From Rhodoferax sp. (GTDB lineage Bacteria > Pseudomonadota > Gammaproteobacteria > Burkholderiales > Burkholderiaceae_C), in contig JAIFMA010000023.1 of NCBI GenBank assembly GCA_020048795.1, forward strand, positions 1-6,627: a stretch of DNA of 6,627 nucleotides, written 5' to 3'. Positions 5,667 to 6,627 of this stretch are shown in pieces (within the stretch, counting starts at the first letter, position 1; the number at the start of each line of letters is the position of its first letter). The position numbers and the translations under genes are program-made. Below the pieces are notes generated by a model that worked only from the letters and a program-made list of their open reading frames with translations, was not told the origin of the DNA and did not search any database.

Positions 5667-6245
5667 ATGAAGCCGCCCCACCCAAGCGCCGAATCCGCCG
5701 CACCCCTGGTCGACCCGGGGCCACAGGTCATCGCCGCCAGCCCCGGTTCATCCAGACGCCGCCTGGGCTTGAGCCTGGGTCTGGCCGGGCTGTTGGCAGC
5801 TTGCGGCTTCAAGTTGCGGGGTGAGCAGAGTTTTGCGTTCTCCAGCATTGCCATCACACCCGCGTCCGGTACTGCGCTGGTGCAAGAACTTCGAAACTCG
5901 TTTGGCAGCAGCGTGAAAGTGCTCACCGCCGATGCCCCCATCTCGCTGGCGCAGGTGCTGCTGGATGTGCTGGGCGAACAGCGCGAAAAAGTCGTGGTCG
6001 GGGTCAATACCTCGGGTCAGGTACGTGAATTTCAGTTGCGCCTCAAGGTCAGAATCAGGTTGCGCACCCCCCAGGGCCAGGAACTCATTGCCGAGGATGC
6101 GATCCTGCAGCAGCGCGACATCAGCTACAACGAGTCAGCGGCACTGGCCAAAGAGGCTGAAGAAGCCCTGCTGTACCGCGACATGCAGACCGACATCGTG
6201 CAGCAAATCCTGCGCCGCCTGGCCGCCATCAAGCAGCTACAGTAA
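5667..6245 (+). CDS. lptE: LptE, LPS-assembly lipoprotein
   Basis: LptE plugs the LptD barrel in the outer membrane and helps deliver LPS to the cell surface. The 192-residue product has the lipobox LAAC (Cys46 lipidated) followed by the family opening CGFKLRG. The body covers VNTSGQVREFQLRLKVRIRL and RDISYNESAALAKEAEEALL, and the ending DMQTDIVQQILRRLA is also typical of LptE. The ATG at 5667 lies 8 bases after the leuS stop and is preceded by TAAGG, a good ribosome site that overlaps that stop. The signal peptide has an unusually long n-region of about 32 residues ending in SSRRRLGL, which looks like a twin-arginine motif. No better in-frame start is present. holA, which I expect next in Burkholderiales, is absent; a convergent gene overlaps the 3' end. 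Confidence 0.93.
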   Translation: MKPPHPSAESAAPLVDPGPQVIAASPGSSRRRLGLSLGLAGLLAACGFKLRGEQSFAFSSIAITPASGTALVQELRNSFGSSVKVLTADAPISLAQVLLDVLGEQREKVVVGVNTSGQVREFQLRLKVRIRLRTPQGQELIAEDAILQQRDISYNESAALAKEAEEALLYRDMQTDIVQQILRRLAAIKQLQ

Positions 6246-6627
6246 GCCGGCACGCTTTGGCCGAAGCGGCTGGCACCCGAGTCGTCGCCTCAGGCCTGAG
6301 CATCTGGTACAAATCTTTCGGGTCGGCCAATTGGGGAATCAGGTCAATCGGTGCGCCCAACTTGAGCGCCTGCGCCTGGTCCAGCACAAAACGCAGCGCC
6401 GAGAAGTCTTCCATGGCAAACCCGACCGAGTCAAACAAGGTGATCTGTGCGTCACTGTCGCGGCCCATCTTGCGGCCGGCCAACACCTGCCACAGCTCGG
6501 TCACGGCAAAGTCGGTCGGCATTTGCTGCAAATCGCCCTCCATGCGGGTTTGCGGCTCAAATTCAACAAACACTTTGGCCGCGCGCAGCACATCGGCATG
6601 CATTTCGGTCTTGCCCGGGCAGTCGCC
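6229..6627 (-). CDS. Ornithine cyclodeaminase-family protein, C-terminal part (cut by the window edge)
   Basis: The open frame enters from the right edge and ends at the TGA (6231-6229), giving 132 residues. The first visible residues are GDCPGKTEMHADVLRAAK, then VFVEFEPQTRMEGDLQQMP, FDSVGFAMEDFSALRFVL, and IDLIPQLADPKDLY. These match block for block the C-terminal part of Pseudomonas putida ornithine cyclodeaminase as I recall it. The Asp in GDCPG corresponds to its catalytic Asp228. The family converts L-ornithine to L-proline and ammonia using bound NAD. Relatives with this fold include lysine cyclodeaminase, alanine dehydrogenase and mu-crystallin, so the substrate is probable, not certain. 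The last residues overlap lptE by 17 bases on the other strand. An internal Met at 6603 is not the start, because conserved residues precede it. Confidence 0.88.
   Translation of the reverse strand, partial: GDCPGKTEMHADVLRAAKVFVEFEPQTRMEGDLQQMPTDFAVTELWQVLAGRKMGRDSDAQITLFDSVGFAMEDFSALRFVLDQAQALKLGAPIDLIPQLADPKDLYQMLRPEATTRVPAASAKACRLTVAA
6246..6274. terminator. Hairpin at the convergent lptE/cyclodeaminase junction
   Basis: Immediately after the lptE stop, GCCGGC (6246-6251) and CGCTT (6253-6257) pair with AAGCG (6264-6268) and GCTGGC (6269-6274). This gives an 11-pair stem with one bulged A, one G-U pair and a six-base loop. There is no T-run on either side, so it is not a textbook intrinsic terminator. 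Its place between convergent genes suggests it may end or protect the lptE transcript. It also encodes part of the last dozen residues of the cyclodeaminase. Confidence 0.4.

Noticed and set aside
5134..5724. Minus-strand open frame (196 codons) opposite the leuS 3' end
   Set aside because: It is antisense to conserved LeuRS sequence, rich in His/Gln/Arg/Gly with no recognisable domain; a GC-driven shadow.

Overview
The window is ordinary, dense, GC-rich chromosome, most likely from a betaproteobacterium of the order Burkholderiales. The protein wording (Fur, DapB, LeuRS, LptE) and the gene order fur / bamE-dapB-exbB-exbD-leuS-lptE point to the Comamonadaceae (Rhodoferax/Polaromonas-like). 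That placement comes from recalled family sequences, not from a search.

Layout. The left edge holds the N-terminal 60 residues of Fur on the minus strand. A 98-base divergent spacer separates it from a plus-strand series of six genes: bamE (outer-membrane assembly lipoprotein), dapB (lysine/peptidoglycan precursor synthesis), an ExbB/TolQ-type and an ExbD/TolR-type proton-channel pair, leuS (leucyl-tRNA synthetase) and lptE (LPS-export lipoprotein). Spacing is tight: 15 bases, a 4-base ATGA overlap, 17, 101 and 8 bases. The series can be read as one operon, possibly with an extra promoter before leuS. At the right edge the C-terminal 132 residues of an ornithine cyclodeaminase-family enzyme run in on the minus strand, overlapping the end of lptE by 17 bases. 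No stretch over about 100 bases lacks a gene.

How the genes fit together. Four of the six plus-strand products serve the envelope: BamE in the Bam complex, LptE in the LptD translocon, and the ExbB/ExbD pair coupling proton flow to an outer-membrane task. DapB supplies diaminopimelate for peptidoglycan. LeuRS is housekeeping. Fur, next door, is the iron regulator that commonly controls TonB-ExbB-ExbD systems, but no convincing Fur box is visible here.

Most interesting signal. leuS encodes 937 residues, against 860 for E. coli LeuRS. It carries three in-frame stretches that look inserted, at residues about 379-408, 599-610 and 746-769. The first two contain clear inverted repeats. The third is AT-rich and resembles a decayed copy of a dispersed palindromic repeat I associate with Comamonadaceae genomes. 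Together they suggest that small palindromic elements have been accepted inside an essential gene, in the manner of the Rickettsia palindromic elements. I see no dedicated defence, mobile or otherwise new system in the window.
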